Origin: Marsupella aquatica
Taxonomy: Eukaryota > Marchantiophyta
DNA: 64,000 nt
Reading direction: 5' to 3'
NCBI GenBank assembly: GCA_973895155.1
Contig: OZ316897.1
Location: forward strand, 1,612,001-1,676,000
In this document: in pieces, positions 33,893 through 43,836 of the stretch
Position numbering within the stretch: the first letter of the stretch is position 1
Layout of the letters: each line of letters starts with the position of its first letter
The notes under the pieces: generated by a model
Databases searched by the model: none
Told to the model about the DNA's origin: nothing
The model's input: the letters and a program-made list of their open reading frames with translations, nothing else
Made by a program: the position numbers and the translations under genes

Positions 33893-35034
33893 TTCCCGAC
33901 AGGACCACCGAGTCGGCAACCGAGGAATGGGACACATAGGACAGACGACTTGTGAAGCTCGCTTGGGAGGAAGCTTCGGCATTATTCTCTCCGGAGAAGT
34001 CAAGCCTACCGTGCTACGCTGATACATATCATGAAGAAAGAGTTGCTCATTTTGTGAAAGAGAGAACAAGGAAGACTCTCAAATTTGTCGATGATAGGGC
34101 AGAAGAGGCTGAATCGGATGAGAGTAGCTCGGTAGGAAGTGATAGTGATAGTCTCCAAACTCACCATGCAAGCATAAGTTTGTCAAGCTCCAATTCCGAA
34201 GAGTAATTTTTGGGTGAATTTACCTTCATTGCAGCTCAGAAGCAAACTGAGCCACAACAACCAGTCGACGAGGTAGTGACTGCCCAGCAAGGAGTCAATC
34301 AGGGGGTGCTTGTGCACCAACAACCGAATCAGGGGGTGCCTGCACAACGACATCAACCCGTCATACTTGCGACCATAGTCAAAGAAGCATTGGACTCCAA
34401 CAGGGACCAAGATGAAGTCCTAGTCAGCCTCGGCGACTTAAAATTGAAGAGAAAAGATTTCAAATGCTTGAGGGCAAAAAAATGGCTCACTTGTGACATC
34501 ATCAATGCTTACATTCCTCTATTGGAGCGTAGAGCAGAGGTCATTGCAAAACCCAAATGCATGCTTTTGCCCACACATTTTTACAATGTCTTGACGCATC
34601 CTGCGTACAGCTTCAACGCAGCGTTGGCATTTGTGAAGGGCATTGACGTCTTTTCATTCGACCTCATTCTAATCCCCATCCACAGGCCAAAACATTGGGT
34701 ACTAGCTGTGGTCGATTTTACTTTGCAGCAACTACATTTGCTCGATCCCATTGGAGGCGAAGCATCAGAATGCGACGATTTGGTGAATGTCGGTCGGTTT
34801 CTCCATGACCTGTCCCACTTGCGCAGTTGTCCCCACTTATCGCCATTACAATGGCAAGGCATCGTCCGCGACAATATTCCAGCCCAACCCGATAGTTACA
34901 ATTGTGGAGTATATGTCATAATGTACATGGAGCGTCTTTCTAGAGGCTCTGTATTGGCGGTTGACCCTAAACATGTACTGCTTATACGACAAAAGATTAT
35001 TGTAGACCTAATCTGGCAGACGATCAGTTTGTAG

Positions 35035-35651
35035 ATAGAGGATCGATGGATTGCCTTTGTGAATTCAATTTGTGAATATTTCACAACAGAGCAACATGTT
35101 GTATACGAAGTAAAATAAAAATTTCCTCCAAAGGTTACTTTCTATGCTGGACCCCGTGTTGTTCTTCAATGTCATGCCGAGCTCTCCAGGATAAGTCGGC
35201 GAGGGTCTTTGAGATGAGTCTTTGAAAGGGACGTGTTGTATGGACTCTGTTGTACGATGTGTTGTATGGATCCTTTTTGAGATTTAGTAGCGACACCCCA
35301 TGATATATCGAAGACCCTGTGTGAGAAGTTTTTTTTTCCTCGAATTTCAGTTGAATCTCGGCGGGGCTCGCTGAGATTCAACTGAACTTCGAGGAAATCT
35401 CAGAGAGGCCGCCAAGATTGAAACTTTATATTCTCCTTTAATGTTAGAGAGGCAGCCGACATAAGAAATGGTCAAAGTAAAGTACCCGATCCAACCTCAA
35501 AGAGGCGCCGACAATGGCGCGGACTGCAATTGGGTTGTGGATTGGGTTGTGCCCCAAAAGAATTCATCTCAGCTGATTCGCTGAGTTCCGGTGTTGGACT
35601 GATATCAGTCACTGATGAAACTCACTGATAACTGATGAAGTACACGACCCT
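35035..35651. other. MULE right subterminal region
   Basis: There is no gene after the Ulp1 stop. It holds motif copies near 35200, 35400 and 35450, a strong hairpin at 35335-35397, and the right terminal inverted repeat (35590-35651). Confidence 0.6.
35335..35397. repeat. Long hairpin with 25-bp arms
   Basis: Arms 35335-35359 and 35373-35397 are complementary with about one mismatch (core TTCAGTTGAATCTC / GAGATTCAACTGAA) around a 13-base loop, GGCGGGGCTCGCT. The centre is the element-wide motif, here embedded in a much longer stem. Confidence 0.85.
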
Positions 35652-35760
35652 TGGACCCTGCCATGTTTGGGTGCTCCATACCGTGATGAACTTCATGAAG
35701 TATGTATTATCGCTGACCGCACACTGTATACTCCTCTTGCTCTTTATGGTGTTCATGTTG
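35652..35760. repeat. Right target duplication and remaining 94-bp tandem repeat
   Basis: TGGACCCTG (35652-35660) is the second target copy. Bases 35661-35674 complete the interrupted unit, and 35675 starts a third, diverged unit (tccataccgtgatgaac). Confidence 0.85.
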
Positions 35761-35844
35761 AAGTGTAAAGACAAAAATCATTCTTGACTGGTTATACTTT
35801 GTGGTTGTTTTACTCATTTTGTGCGCCCATTTTGCGCAAGATTT

Positions 35845-36275
35845 TCTTAAGAACATCTTGGGCAACACCACACCTTTTTCCCTTAATGGCATCTTGGATG
35901 ACACCACATCTTTTTTCTTAAACAACAACATCTTGGGCAACACAACATTCGTTTTTCTTAATGACATCTTACATGACACGACATATTTTTTCTTAATAAT
36001 ATCTTGAATGGGAGACATGACATCTGTTGTTCTCAACGACTTTTTGGCCGACATGACATCTTTTGTTATCACCGGCATCTTGGCTAACACGACACCTTTT
36101 GTTCTCACATCTTGGGCGACACAACATCTTTCTTCTCAACGACCTCTTGGCCGACACGACATCTTTATTCTCAACAACCTCTTGGCCGACACGACCTCTT
36201 TTGTTCTCAACGACATCAGGAACGACATCTTGGTTGTCACGACATCTTTTGTGCAATGCACGGGTATTGAGCTAG
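35845..36275. repeat. ~36-bp minisatellite (ACGACATCTTTTGTTCTCAA)
   Basis: About eleven diverged units read 'cttggccgacacgacatctt' plus 'ttgttctcaacgac'. It ends at 36251-36275 with 'gtgcaatgcacgggtattga' then 'gctagt'. An inverted relative with the same terminal sequence begins at 55366. Confidence 0.8.
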
Positions 36276-37128
36276 TGGAATGATAAAGACAACTACAACG
36301 GCCCGCATGAGTCCAAAGAGAGATGAACTTGTGGAGTGAAGCCCTCTATCACTCCCCTAGTACTATGCAGAGTGAGAAGGAGGGAGGAATATAAGATGTG
36401 CATTCATTGGTTTATAGACATCTAATGTGGTTTATCACGATTGGTATCCTGCCCCATTTTTGTGTCCTTTTAGCAGGATTGTTTGTGAGCATCCTTATGT
36501 AATTCGGAGCCTGCTGGTAATCACACATCAAAATGTGGCTCCATTCATTGATTGAAAGTCACATTACAAGTATCGCGGTATGCAGGGGTTCCGTACATAG
36601 TGTGATATAGCAGTTATTCAGAATTTCTGTAAAAACTTTAAAATTTTCAACTTTTTGAGATAAGTAGTGATTCGCCTCAGGTTATCTATATTAATTAGGA
36701 GCATTAGAGTAGTTAAGCCATCCTCAAGTACATCCCTGTAGTCTCCTAAAACTAGTTCCTTTTACAGCCATGTCAAATCGGAGTCACAGTAGCAGCTTAT
36801 ACGCTTACGCGCTGAGACGCATAGGCATTTATGCGCTGATGCGCCCAGACGCTTATACACAACCCACCCTGCCGGTAACCGAAAATAACCGTTGACAACG
36901 AGGAGGGAGTGACAGAGTGACTTACTAGACCACCTGCTCGCGACAAATATTTTCACTTCCCTGTTTGCTACCAAAGGCCTCGACGTTCACGCCCATACGT
37001 AGAAACGCTTGAGCGCTGTGGCATTTATACGCTCATACGCTATCACGCCAATACGCCTCGACGTTTTGCAACTTAGATTTCTGTGGAAATAGTGAATCAA
37101 ATTCCAAGAACCGTGGCTACAACTTGCC
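36276..37128. other. Spacer with MITE copy and (T)ATGCGC-rich words, no gene
   Basis: It contains MITE-like copy C (36508-36605). At 36795-36860 and 36990-37070 'cttatacgc'/'gcttatgcgc' words recur; the same words reappear at 39800-39860 after the following gene, so they may be part of its element. Confidence 0.5.
36508..36605. repeat. Short MITE-like repeat, copy C
   Basis: 'cctgctggtaatcacacatc' followed by 'aaaatgtgg', 'ttcattgattgaaag', 'tatcgcggtatgcagggg' and 'ccgtacatag', in the family order. Confidence 0.65.
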
Positions 37129-39612
37129 ATGGCGGGCGTGGAGGAGATGAGTGGCGATTCCCCTATTCCGAAAGCTATACTTGTGAAGTACCCCGCACTA
37201 GAGAGGGATTTGATGTTATTGACCGATGCTCTAGAAGTTATGCACCTGGGAAAACTTCTATCCATTCCGTGGTCTTCTGTGTGTCCTACCTACTTGCGCG
37301 AGTTTGCTGATGAGTCTCAGATTCCAGAAGCTTTTCAAGAGACTGTTCGAGCAGATCCCAAAAAATGGGACTTGGAATTCGTGGCCGACGCTTTTAGTTG
37401 TCCATCAGAAGGCTGTGGTTTACAATCTGGAAAGAGTACTCTATCTGATCCAATGTTTGCTGGGATGAAAAATACAAAAGCTGGATGGAAGTTAAATCAA
37501 TGTATTGATTATACCTTCAAAATTATCCTTGAGTTTTTAGTGCCGATTTTCCATCCCACTCGACCTTACATGGTACCTGTATCTTTGGCGAACACATTTG
37601 TTACTTCATGGAAAGGACTTGCTGAAGTTAATTGGGGATTGTTATTGAGGCACACCATCCTCAGTCAATTCAATGCAGTACATAATGAAAAGCCTACATA
37701 CCTCCCAGCTTACCTCAGTCAGCTTTACTGGTATGGAGACTGTCTACTCCCACAGGAAAAGCTCGAAAGGATTGCACTATTGGAGGAATTAGATGTGGAA
37801 CATTCAGAGGCTGATTCGACACTCGATGATCTGAGAATGGAGGAAACATCAGAAGCCAGTCATCAAGAAATTATACCACCTGCTCTGGAACTTATGGATG
37901 AGGATATTAATCCTCACGTTGAGATTACACCTTACCATACTAATAGTAGTCCGACCGACCACTCTCCTCTCCCTGTTATCCCTACCAGTGAACACAATCA
38001 TCCAGAGAAATTGATTGATGATGGGAAGGCTATTTTTAATCAGGATATAGTAGACAGTTTGTCTAGAATGTTGACTTGTGATCCAAAAGAAATCCTCCCT
38101 ATTGTAGATAGATTAAGGACTGCTTCTGTTACTCAACCCTCGCCAGCCTATAATTGTATTACTCCATACAGTTCCACTTCCATTTATTCATCCACCCAGA
38201 GTCCTATCCAATCAAAACATCCATTCACCGAAGGACAATCAGAAGCCCCTAGAACTACACATCACCTTTCTCTGACAGATATCGAGAATCCCGACACTAT
38301 CATGGGATCCCCAATGGATGAGAGATTACCACCACTGAGAACAGATCTTCAACAAATTGTGAATACTTCACCCCGACATTCAGCTGAGTATTACTTTAAT
38401 CTTGTAGGTGAGATTTGCAAGATGTTGGAGTGTGATCCCGGTCATTTGATCAAAGTATCAGATGAGGTTATGTATAGATTATCACGTATTTCAAGCCACG
38501 ACCAGCACTTGGAATACTGTGAAGATCTCGTCCACAGATTCACTCAGATGTTTGGCTGCAACACCAAGCAAGTTTATTCTGCAGTTCGCTATCATACCTC
38601 AGCATCAGGCTCTCCCATTTCTTATTCTAGTTCTCCTTCTAGCCATTCACCTACTTCTCCTTATAGTCCTTCAAACCAACCAAACCAACTTTTCCCTAGT
38701 TTTCCAGAACCTGAGATCACTCCTACAGATGCACATCTTGCCATTTCTTTCCCTGACACTCTTCCACCCAGTCAAGACAAATCATGCCAAGTCAATTTTA
38801 TCCCTACTCTGCATATCGATCCAAAAACCCCTCAGGAAAGTATTAAACAGTTTGCTGAGTTTGTTAGAGTCTCAGACCTTAGATCCCCTCCTATTTTAGA
38901 GTTTTGGAAATATTACCATAAGAAGAGAGTTGAATGCCTTTATATCTTGAAACTTCATTTGCTAGAGGTCACTCGCTTGGAGATAGCAGAGATGGATGAG
39001 ATCTGGATAGAAGCTGAGTATTTTCGCCCTGTTCTCGCTATCATGATCCTCGTTGGACACCTTGTATTGGAGAATGGAGATCTGGCTCTAGCTTATTTCG
39101 GGAATCTACCTGCTTATGTCCTGGAGTTCATCATTGTCTTCTTAAGACAAACCAAGAGGAGATTTCAGATGAATCATGAAGCTTCTCCAGTCCAGCCTGT
39201 TGTCCTCCAACGATTTGTTACTCCAGTACCTGAGAAGCAGAGGATTTGGAATAACATTACTTCTCAGCGCTTAACAGAGTATACTCTGAAGTGGCGTGAA
39301 CTCCTACCTAGAGTTACTTCATTCCTACCATTTGCCAGAGACTCCGAGGTATTCATGGCCAAGTTTCCTCAAAACTACCATGCTACTTGCTGCACTTACG
39401 ACTTCATTGGTATTTACATGCAAGCTAGCAAGGTAAATACCATGCTACATCGGAGGCTTCTTCCTGTACTTGATCTTGAACGACAGCGGAAGTCTCTACC
39501 TTTCTATCGGCATCACACTCAAGATATGGATGCTATTCGAGAAGCTATGCAGACCAATACCTACACCAGAGCTCAGCAACCAGATCCGACGGCACTACTC
39601 CAACAAGATTAG
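37129..39612 (+). CDS. Intact 827-residue element-type protein
   Basis: A single uninterrupted frame from ATG 37129 to TAG 39610. Residues 1-230 are a folded region including EFLVPIFHPTRP, TSWKGLAEVNWGLLL and LPAYLSQLYWYGDCLLP; a decayed homologue lies at 10735-11745. Three copies of a motif like M-L-x-C-D-P-x-x-I/L (RMLTCDPKEIL, KMLECDPGHLI, QMFGCNTKQVY) are spread over residues ~310-500 between Ser/Pro-rich linkers. The C-terminal ~230 residues are helical with a hydrophobic block (FRPVLAIMILVGHLVL). It matches no enzyme that I know; the repeated family and surroundings suggest a gag-like or other transposon protein. The absence of stops over 2.5 kb, unlike its relative, suggests a younger copy under recent selection. 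Confidence 0.6.
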   Translation: MAGVEEMSGDSPIPKAILVKYPALERDLMLLTDALEVMHLGKLLSIPWSSVCPTYLREFADESQIPEAFQETVRADPKKWDLEFVADAFSCPSEGCGLQSGKSTLSDPMFAGMKNTKAGWKLNQCIDYTFKIILEFLVPIFHPTRPYMVPVSLANTFVTSWKGLAEVNWGLLLRHTILSQFNAVHNEKPTYLPAYLSQLYWYGDCLLPQEKLERIALLEELDVEHSEADSTLDDLRMEETSEASHQEIIPPALELMDEDINPHVEITPYHTNSSPTDHSPLPVIPTSEHNHPEKLIDDGKAIFNQDIVDSLSRMLTCDPKEILPIVDRLRTASVTQPSPAYNCITPYSSTSIYSSTQSPIQSKHPFTEGQSEAPRTTHHLSLTDIENPDTIMGSPMDERLPPLRTDLQQIVNTSPRHSAEYYFNLVGEICKMLECDPGHLIKVSDEVMYRLSRISSHDQHLEYCEDLVHRFTQMFGCNTKQVYSAVRYHTSASGSPISYSSSPSSHSPTSPYSPSNQPNQLFPSFPEPEITPTDAHLAISFPDTLPPSQDKSCQVNFIPTLHIDPKTPQESIKQFAEFVRVSDLRSPPILEFWKYYHKKRVECLYILKLHLLEVTRLEIAEMDEIWIEAEYFRPVLAIMILVGHLVLENGDLALAYFGNLPAYVLEFIIVFLRQTKRRFQMNHEASPVQPVVLQRFVTPVPEKQRIWNNITSQRLTEYTLKWRELLPRVTSFLPFARDSEVFMAKFPQNYHATCCTYDFIGIYMQASKVNTMLHRRLLPVLDLERQRKSLPFYRHHTQDMDAIREAMQTNTYTRAQQPDPTALLQQD

Positions 39613-41569
39613 CTCTACTGCGACCATAGTTAAGTTATATAGAGCTACGCTATTTTAGTTAAATATTTAAAGTAGTCAAAAAAATCTCATACTTTTCCAG
39701 GAGATAGCCCTTGCGTAGTAGAACCTACCCTGAAAATCTCAACTCAAACCGACATGTGGTTTGAAAGTTAAAAATATTTTAGTTTTATTATTTTCTGCTT
39801 AGACGCGAAAGCGCCAATGAGCTTATGCGCCTATGAGCTTATGCGCGCATGCGCCCAACACTTAGAAAATTTTCCGATTTTTTTTTTCTACAACATTTTT
39901 AACACTTTTACCTATTTTATTGAGACACTTAGGTACCTCAGAAAAGTCTCATATTTTTCCAGCATGAAGAATATACATCAGAGACCACTTCAGCAAAGTC
40001 TCACCTTTTTATGACTTTTAGTTTAGAAATTAAAATTTGGATAAAACCCCTATTCATTAGTTTTACCACAAATTCCCTTTTACAATAGTTAACACCTGAA
40101 ATATCTTTTAGTTAGCTTTTCATTCCAGGAACATTTTACTGAACCTTGGGTACTTATGTAGTACAATTTTATTATTTTACTTTTACCCATGACCCTTGAG
40201 ATAAGAAAGGGCATGTTCTTTCGTTGTCTTTTTTCCTTTTAGTTCCTCCTAGCATATAAGTAGTAGTTCTCATGTCATTTCAAGTGTGAAGAAATTTCAT
40301 GAGCGCTCAGTTGCAAGATTGCAACTTTGTTACCTCCATTTGTAGCAAGCACTCCATTGCATATGAGTACTTAATACAAAGGAATTCTTCTCCCTTCAAG
40401 TCTAAATGAATGAGAAGTTTGGACCCTTGAAGTAGTGATTGTTAAATCTTTTGAGTATGTGGAAATAGATTCCTTGTTGGTGATGTTTCACATATTCCTT
40501 AGTTCTTGATGCATAGTTTTTGACGTGACATTGCTTGTGCACGGGATGCAAAGATTGTTACTTACCAATTACTTATGGCTTCAAATTTGATTATGATGGT
40601 GTCTCTTATTTGTGACACAAAGTACCGATTGGATACAGAAGTGATTGATTACTAGTCTCCACTCAGTACCTTCCTTGGAATTGATTTTTTATAAAAAGTT
40701 TAAGCCCGCGAAAAACCCCACGGGCAGGGCAAACAAGCCACACGGCAAAACAAGACCACCCCCCCAAGCCACACGGCCGTCACCAGACAACCCAAAACCA
40801 ACAAGTCAAGAGAGAATAGCAGTAGCAAATGAGAAGAGGGGGTCCCATGTCAGGACCACAGCTAAGACCTAATCCCGCATTCTAATCCCATTGTGGGCAC
40901 AGGGTCATCCACTAGTGGAAATACAGCCCCTGCCATCACTAAGCCAGAGCCTACGCAAACTGTCAATCCTATCTTTTGCTCGGCACAATCGGGTGTTCTT
41001 TCTACCAGGGGGTGAGCATCTGCTCACAGCATTCAAGCACTCAGCAGCTTCAGAAAGCACTAGGCTCAACTCCACTCAGTACCTTGGAAGGAAAAGTTGA
41101 GACATGTTGACGGCATCTTAGTAATCATCCTAGTACAGTAATCCTTTCCAAAAATGTTCTTGCGAATATACCACCTAAATCATATCAAATGAAGTTATGT
41201 TGAGGAGTCACCTTGGTTGTTTCCTAACTCCCTCACCATACCTCAAGATTTTCATTGTGTTTTGTTAATTGTTTCTATTTTGTTAATTTTATTTACAATG
41301 TCAAGCAAACATTCAAATCTATGTTTTGTTGAGCAACCATAGTAAAAGGCTCACCTTTGTGTTTTTGTTACTTAAGTCATTCAAAAGTACGAAATCATAG
41401 AAAATCATTCCTTACATGTTCTTCCATGGGAACGAATACTGAGTTTTGGATCTTAAATGTTTATTTATGTCCCTAGTGTGATACTACACATAGTATCAGT
41501 AATATTACATGGTCTACAATGAACGATGTATTCCTCATTGTTAAGCATTTATCGTCCCTACTGGCCCGC
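39613..41569. other. Gene-poor AT-rich stretch
   Basis: Two copies of 'aaaagtctcatatttttcca' (near 39680 and 39940) and ATGCGC-rich words at 39800-39860 may belong to the untranslated or terminal part of the preceding element. A GC-rich patch at 40700-40790 has a C7 run. No gene, RNA or long repeat is supported. Confidence 0.4.
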
Positions 41570-41678
41570 CTGCTGGTAATCATACATCAAAATATGGTTG
41601 CATTCATTGATTGAAAGAGAAAAACAAGGATTATCACGGTATGCAGTGGTATCGTACATAGTATATGTCATATTTTGA
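41570..41678. repeat. Short MITE-like repeat, copy D
   Basis: The clearest copy: left end 'catacatcaaaatatgg' and right end 'gtcatattttgatgcg' are inverted complements, with 'ttcattgattgaaag', 'ttatcacggtatgcag' and 'tcgtacatagtatatg' between them. Confidence 0.7.
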
Positions 41679-41994
41679 TGCGTTTATCGTGGACTGGGCT
41701 GGCATGCTCCGTACTCTATTACGTGATATTATTGGGACGATATACTTAGCATGAATATTACGTTTACCTTGGCGGTACTTATTGCAAGTCGATAGCAGTA
41801 GAAGTGTGCACAATAGTTTTGATGCGGCGAGTAGCAATTCTGTTTGCGGGCGCAGATACAGCTTTGAGGCAACAGCTCCGACTTTGATTTGCGTGTGTTG
41901 TGAGCGATATGATAGCGCGGCCGCAGGCGGACTTGGAAGCAACGGGTTGAAGGCAGATGCAGGCCCCTATCCGCGTTACCAACCTCTCCACGCC

Positions 41995-42627
41995 ATGGCT
42001 GAATGGACTCCACTCGCAGAATTTGAGGGTTGTCAGGCGGCTTCTAAAGGCAAGGACTTTCCACCCTCCTTGGTGTGGGCGTTCAATTATGTAGCCAGGC
42101 ATCCATATCCACGTAAATTTGTTTACTCTGCGTGTCCACAAACTTCATGCTCGAGATCGCTTGAATTTGGGCCGCAATGTGGGCATCGTTTACCGGGGGA
42201 ACCAAAGTTTAGATTTGAGCTCGTTTTATTTGATGCAGTACACGGGGCGCGAAAACCCATGCGGGCTAACATCTGGAAATGTGCCTGCAATTTGTGGAAG
42301 TGTACCCCATACGACTTCAATGTCTTGCCTGAGCTAGACCAGGTTCGTTTGGTACAGTCAGTTCTGCAGAATTGTCCCAAGATTAAAGTGTCACTTTCAA
42401 TAAGAGATATGGAGTTGCATATTGAGCACCTAAAGATTATGGATGAGGGTTTGACAGTGCCACGTTCCCTACATGTTGGGTCCTCCCTCGGGTCCTCCAG
42501 TGTGAGGAGGCCCATCGCCAGGACTTCCACCAATGGTAAGGAGACTGAGTTGACTACTCCAGCTAAGTCTTTGTCAACTACTCCATCAAAGTCTTCTCGT
42601 GCAAAAAAGTCCTCAACAATCTTATAA
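41995..42627 (+). CDS. RPA1 C-terminal-like (OB-fold with zinc ribbon) protein
   Basis: ATG 41995 opens a 210-codon frame (the frame stays open upstream to before 41782, so a 5' exon is possible). The centre reads FVYSACPQTSCSRS...PQCGHRLPGEPKFRFELVLFDA, then a long strand/helix section. A C-x4-C-x8-10-C-x-(G)H cluster followed by 'F-x-x-x-L-x-x-x-D' is how the zinc ribbon sits inside the C-terminal OB fold of replication protein A large subunit (Rep_fac-A_C), also found in Helitron-borne RPA proteins. The C-terminus is Ser/Thr/Lys rich (TTPAKSLSTTPSKSSRAKK). A role in single-stranded DNA binding is inferred. No helicase or Rep gene is nearby, so a Helitron link is not shown. Confidence 0.4.
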   Translation: MAEWTPLAEFEGCQAASKGKDFPPSLVWAFNYVARHPYPRKFVYSACPQTSCSRSLEFGPQCGHRLPGEPKFRFELVLFDAVHGARKPMRANIWKCACNLWKCTPYDFNVLPELDQVRLVQSVLQNCPKIKVSLSIRDMELHIEHLKIMDEGLTVPRSLHVGSSLGSSSVRRPIARTSTNGKETELTTPAKSLSTTPSKSSRAKKSSTIL

Positions 42628-43434
42628 AGGCATTGCAGGAGGCTGATCTAGACGATTGACCGCTACACGGACGCTTATTCAAGTTTAGCGCAAGGGTGGA
42701 CTTCGAAGGCGTAGGGATTTTTGTCAGTTTTGTAGGGACCCAGTGTGCCAAAGGTTGCTAACGAGGAGACTTCTGGGGATTTTTGTTTAGTTTGCACCAG
42801 GTTTATGATACTGAATACACAACGTGCTCGTGAATGATCAATACATACCATGATTTGCGTTAGTTTTTTATAACTCGGTGATTGCGCGCCATATATTTTT
42901 GCATTTTCATGAGCAGCAAGCATGGGCCTTTTACCCTGCGCCGTGTTTCTCTTTGTGCCTGTATATCCCTTCATTGTACTGCGGTGTTCCGCTATCGAAC
43001 AAATAAAGTTTTGTTTTAGACAATGATAATGTCGGGTGGCAAACTTTGTGGATGCTTCGAGGTTTCATTCACAGATACTAGGATTTACTGTTTCCATAAA
43101 TCATAATATCATGTCCGAGTACCTAGTGAGGCGGAGGGACAGCATACACATCTTACTAGGATTGACTGTTTCCAAAAATCATAGTATGTCCGAGTACCCA
43201 GTGAGGCGGAGAGACGGCACCCGGTGCGCCGAAGGCTGCTAACGACACGACGGTTGCTAATGAGGAGACTAACTAACTATGACCAAATGTATGACAATAC
43301 ATACCATGATAAAATTGAGTCTTTTCATCATATCACTTATTTCACATCGCACCCTTGTAGGACTCTTTATTTATGCATAACGTGCAACTTCCACATAGGA
43401 CATGGATTTGATTTCTTGACGCCCTAAACGGAAG
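42628..43434. other. Spacer with a ~90 bp direct duplication
   Basis: 'catcttactaggattgactg' followed by 'tttccaaaaatcatagtatg' (43150-43190) repeats the text at 43070-43115, including 'tccgagtacc' and 'agtgaggcggagggac'. CATACCATGAT words occur at 42846 and 43302. No gene seen. Confidence 0.5.
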
Positions 43435-43836
43435 CTATTTGTAGCGGAGTGGCGGCTTCGGGGGCATTCCATACCATGATACAATCTCCCGGTACATATA
43501 TGTTTTGTATGTTATGTACATTGGTACCAGTATTGCACGTATATGGTATTGAACGTTTACGGTGACATCGGGATCTATTTCGTCAATGGCATCGTATGGA
43601 ACAACGTAATTTGCAGTGTAATCACCTGTTGACATTGTATTACAGGGATTCCATCTCATTCCTTTATTTATGTTGTAGTATGGCTTTCTACATTCCATAC
43701 GACTAATGCTAAACTGATCAGGGAAATTGTATAGGGTTCTAATAGCGCTCCTTGCTCTGCCCAGGAAATACAAACTGTTATTGTCACGCCAAGCACGAAC
43801 TGATAGATGCCCCTGGATAGAGTTTTCTTTAGGCAT
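43435..43836 (-). CDS. Small unrecognised protein
   Basis: A 133-codon frame from ATG 43836. The sequence is balanced in composition, with many Tyr and Arg (SLYFLGRARSAIRTLYNFPD, RKPYYNINKGMRWNPCN, PVYITYKTYMYREIV-like end), and lacks low-complexity runs. I do not recognise a domain. It could be a fragment of a retroelement or virus-derived gene, or a chance frame; the only support is length and amino-acid composition. Confidence 0.25.
   Translation of the reverse strand: MPKENSIQGHLSVRAWRDNNSLYFLGRARSAIRTLYNFPDQFSISRMECRKPYYNINKGMRWNPCNTMSTGDYTANYVVPYDAIDEIDPDVTVNVQYHIRAILVPMYITYKTYMYREIVSWYGMPPKPPLRYK

Larger units (their letters stand above)
29086..35034 (+). pseudogene. Five-exon gene: ParB-like + methyltransferase-like + Ulp1 protease
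   Basis: Exons 29086-29801, 29931-31078, 31410-32605, 32701-33133 and 33893-35034 join in phase with good GT-AG sites (GTAAGT at introns 1 and 3, GTGAGT at 4), giving about 1,544 codons. Exon 1: basic NLS-like start, then a ParB/sulfiredoxin-like domain (RIPLCRLMPMEAVR..., DGNHR at residues 190-194). Exon 2: helical region I do not recognise. Exon 3: Pro/Glu-rich linker with EGEDERVED repeats and KTKAAKKTKTTRPKPR. Exons 3-4: possible DNA-methylase-like region ending IIEYTTKPGGTVVTFNAHF...NCGRMVFGTES, lacking a clear FxGxG and catalytic DPPY. Exon 5: C48/Ulp1 peptidase with His (34693), Asp (34744), Gln (34885) and Cys (34903) all present. Internal stops are TAG 30643, TAG 33937 and TAA 34204, each one transition from Gln. 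ParB-methylase fusions are known in bacteria and phages; with Ulp1 this is unusual. Alternatively these are two or three adjacent genes. Confidence 0.6.
17545..35651. mobile_element. 18.1 kb Mutator-like (MULE) transposon
   Basis: The element is bounded by exact 9-bp duplications. Its ends form inverted repeats: the shared core TCATCAGTTATCAGTGA lies at 17557-17573 and, reversed, near the right end, followed on both sides by a palindrome-containing ACTGATATCAGT block. Terminal bases are less conserved. Removing the element plus one duplicate rebuilds a complete 94-bp tandem unit. Contents, left to right: AT-hook protein (minus), 37-bp minisatellite, F-box-like gene (minus), inverted-repeat arm, second F-box-like gene (minus), SWIM-finger transposase (minus), 158-bp tandem array, second inverted-repeat arm, then a ParB-like/methyltransferase-like/Ulp1 gene (plus). 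A palindromic motif is scattered throughout. MULEs that carry Ulp1 proteases are known in plants (Kaonashi type); the other cargo is unusual. Several genes hold single damaging changes, so this copy is probably no longer autonomous. Confidence 0.85.
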
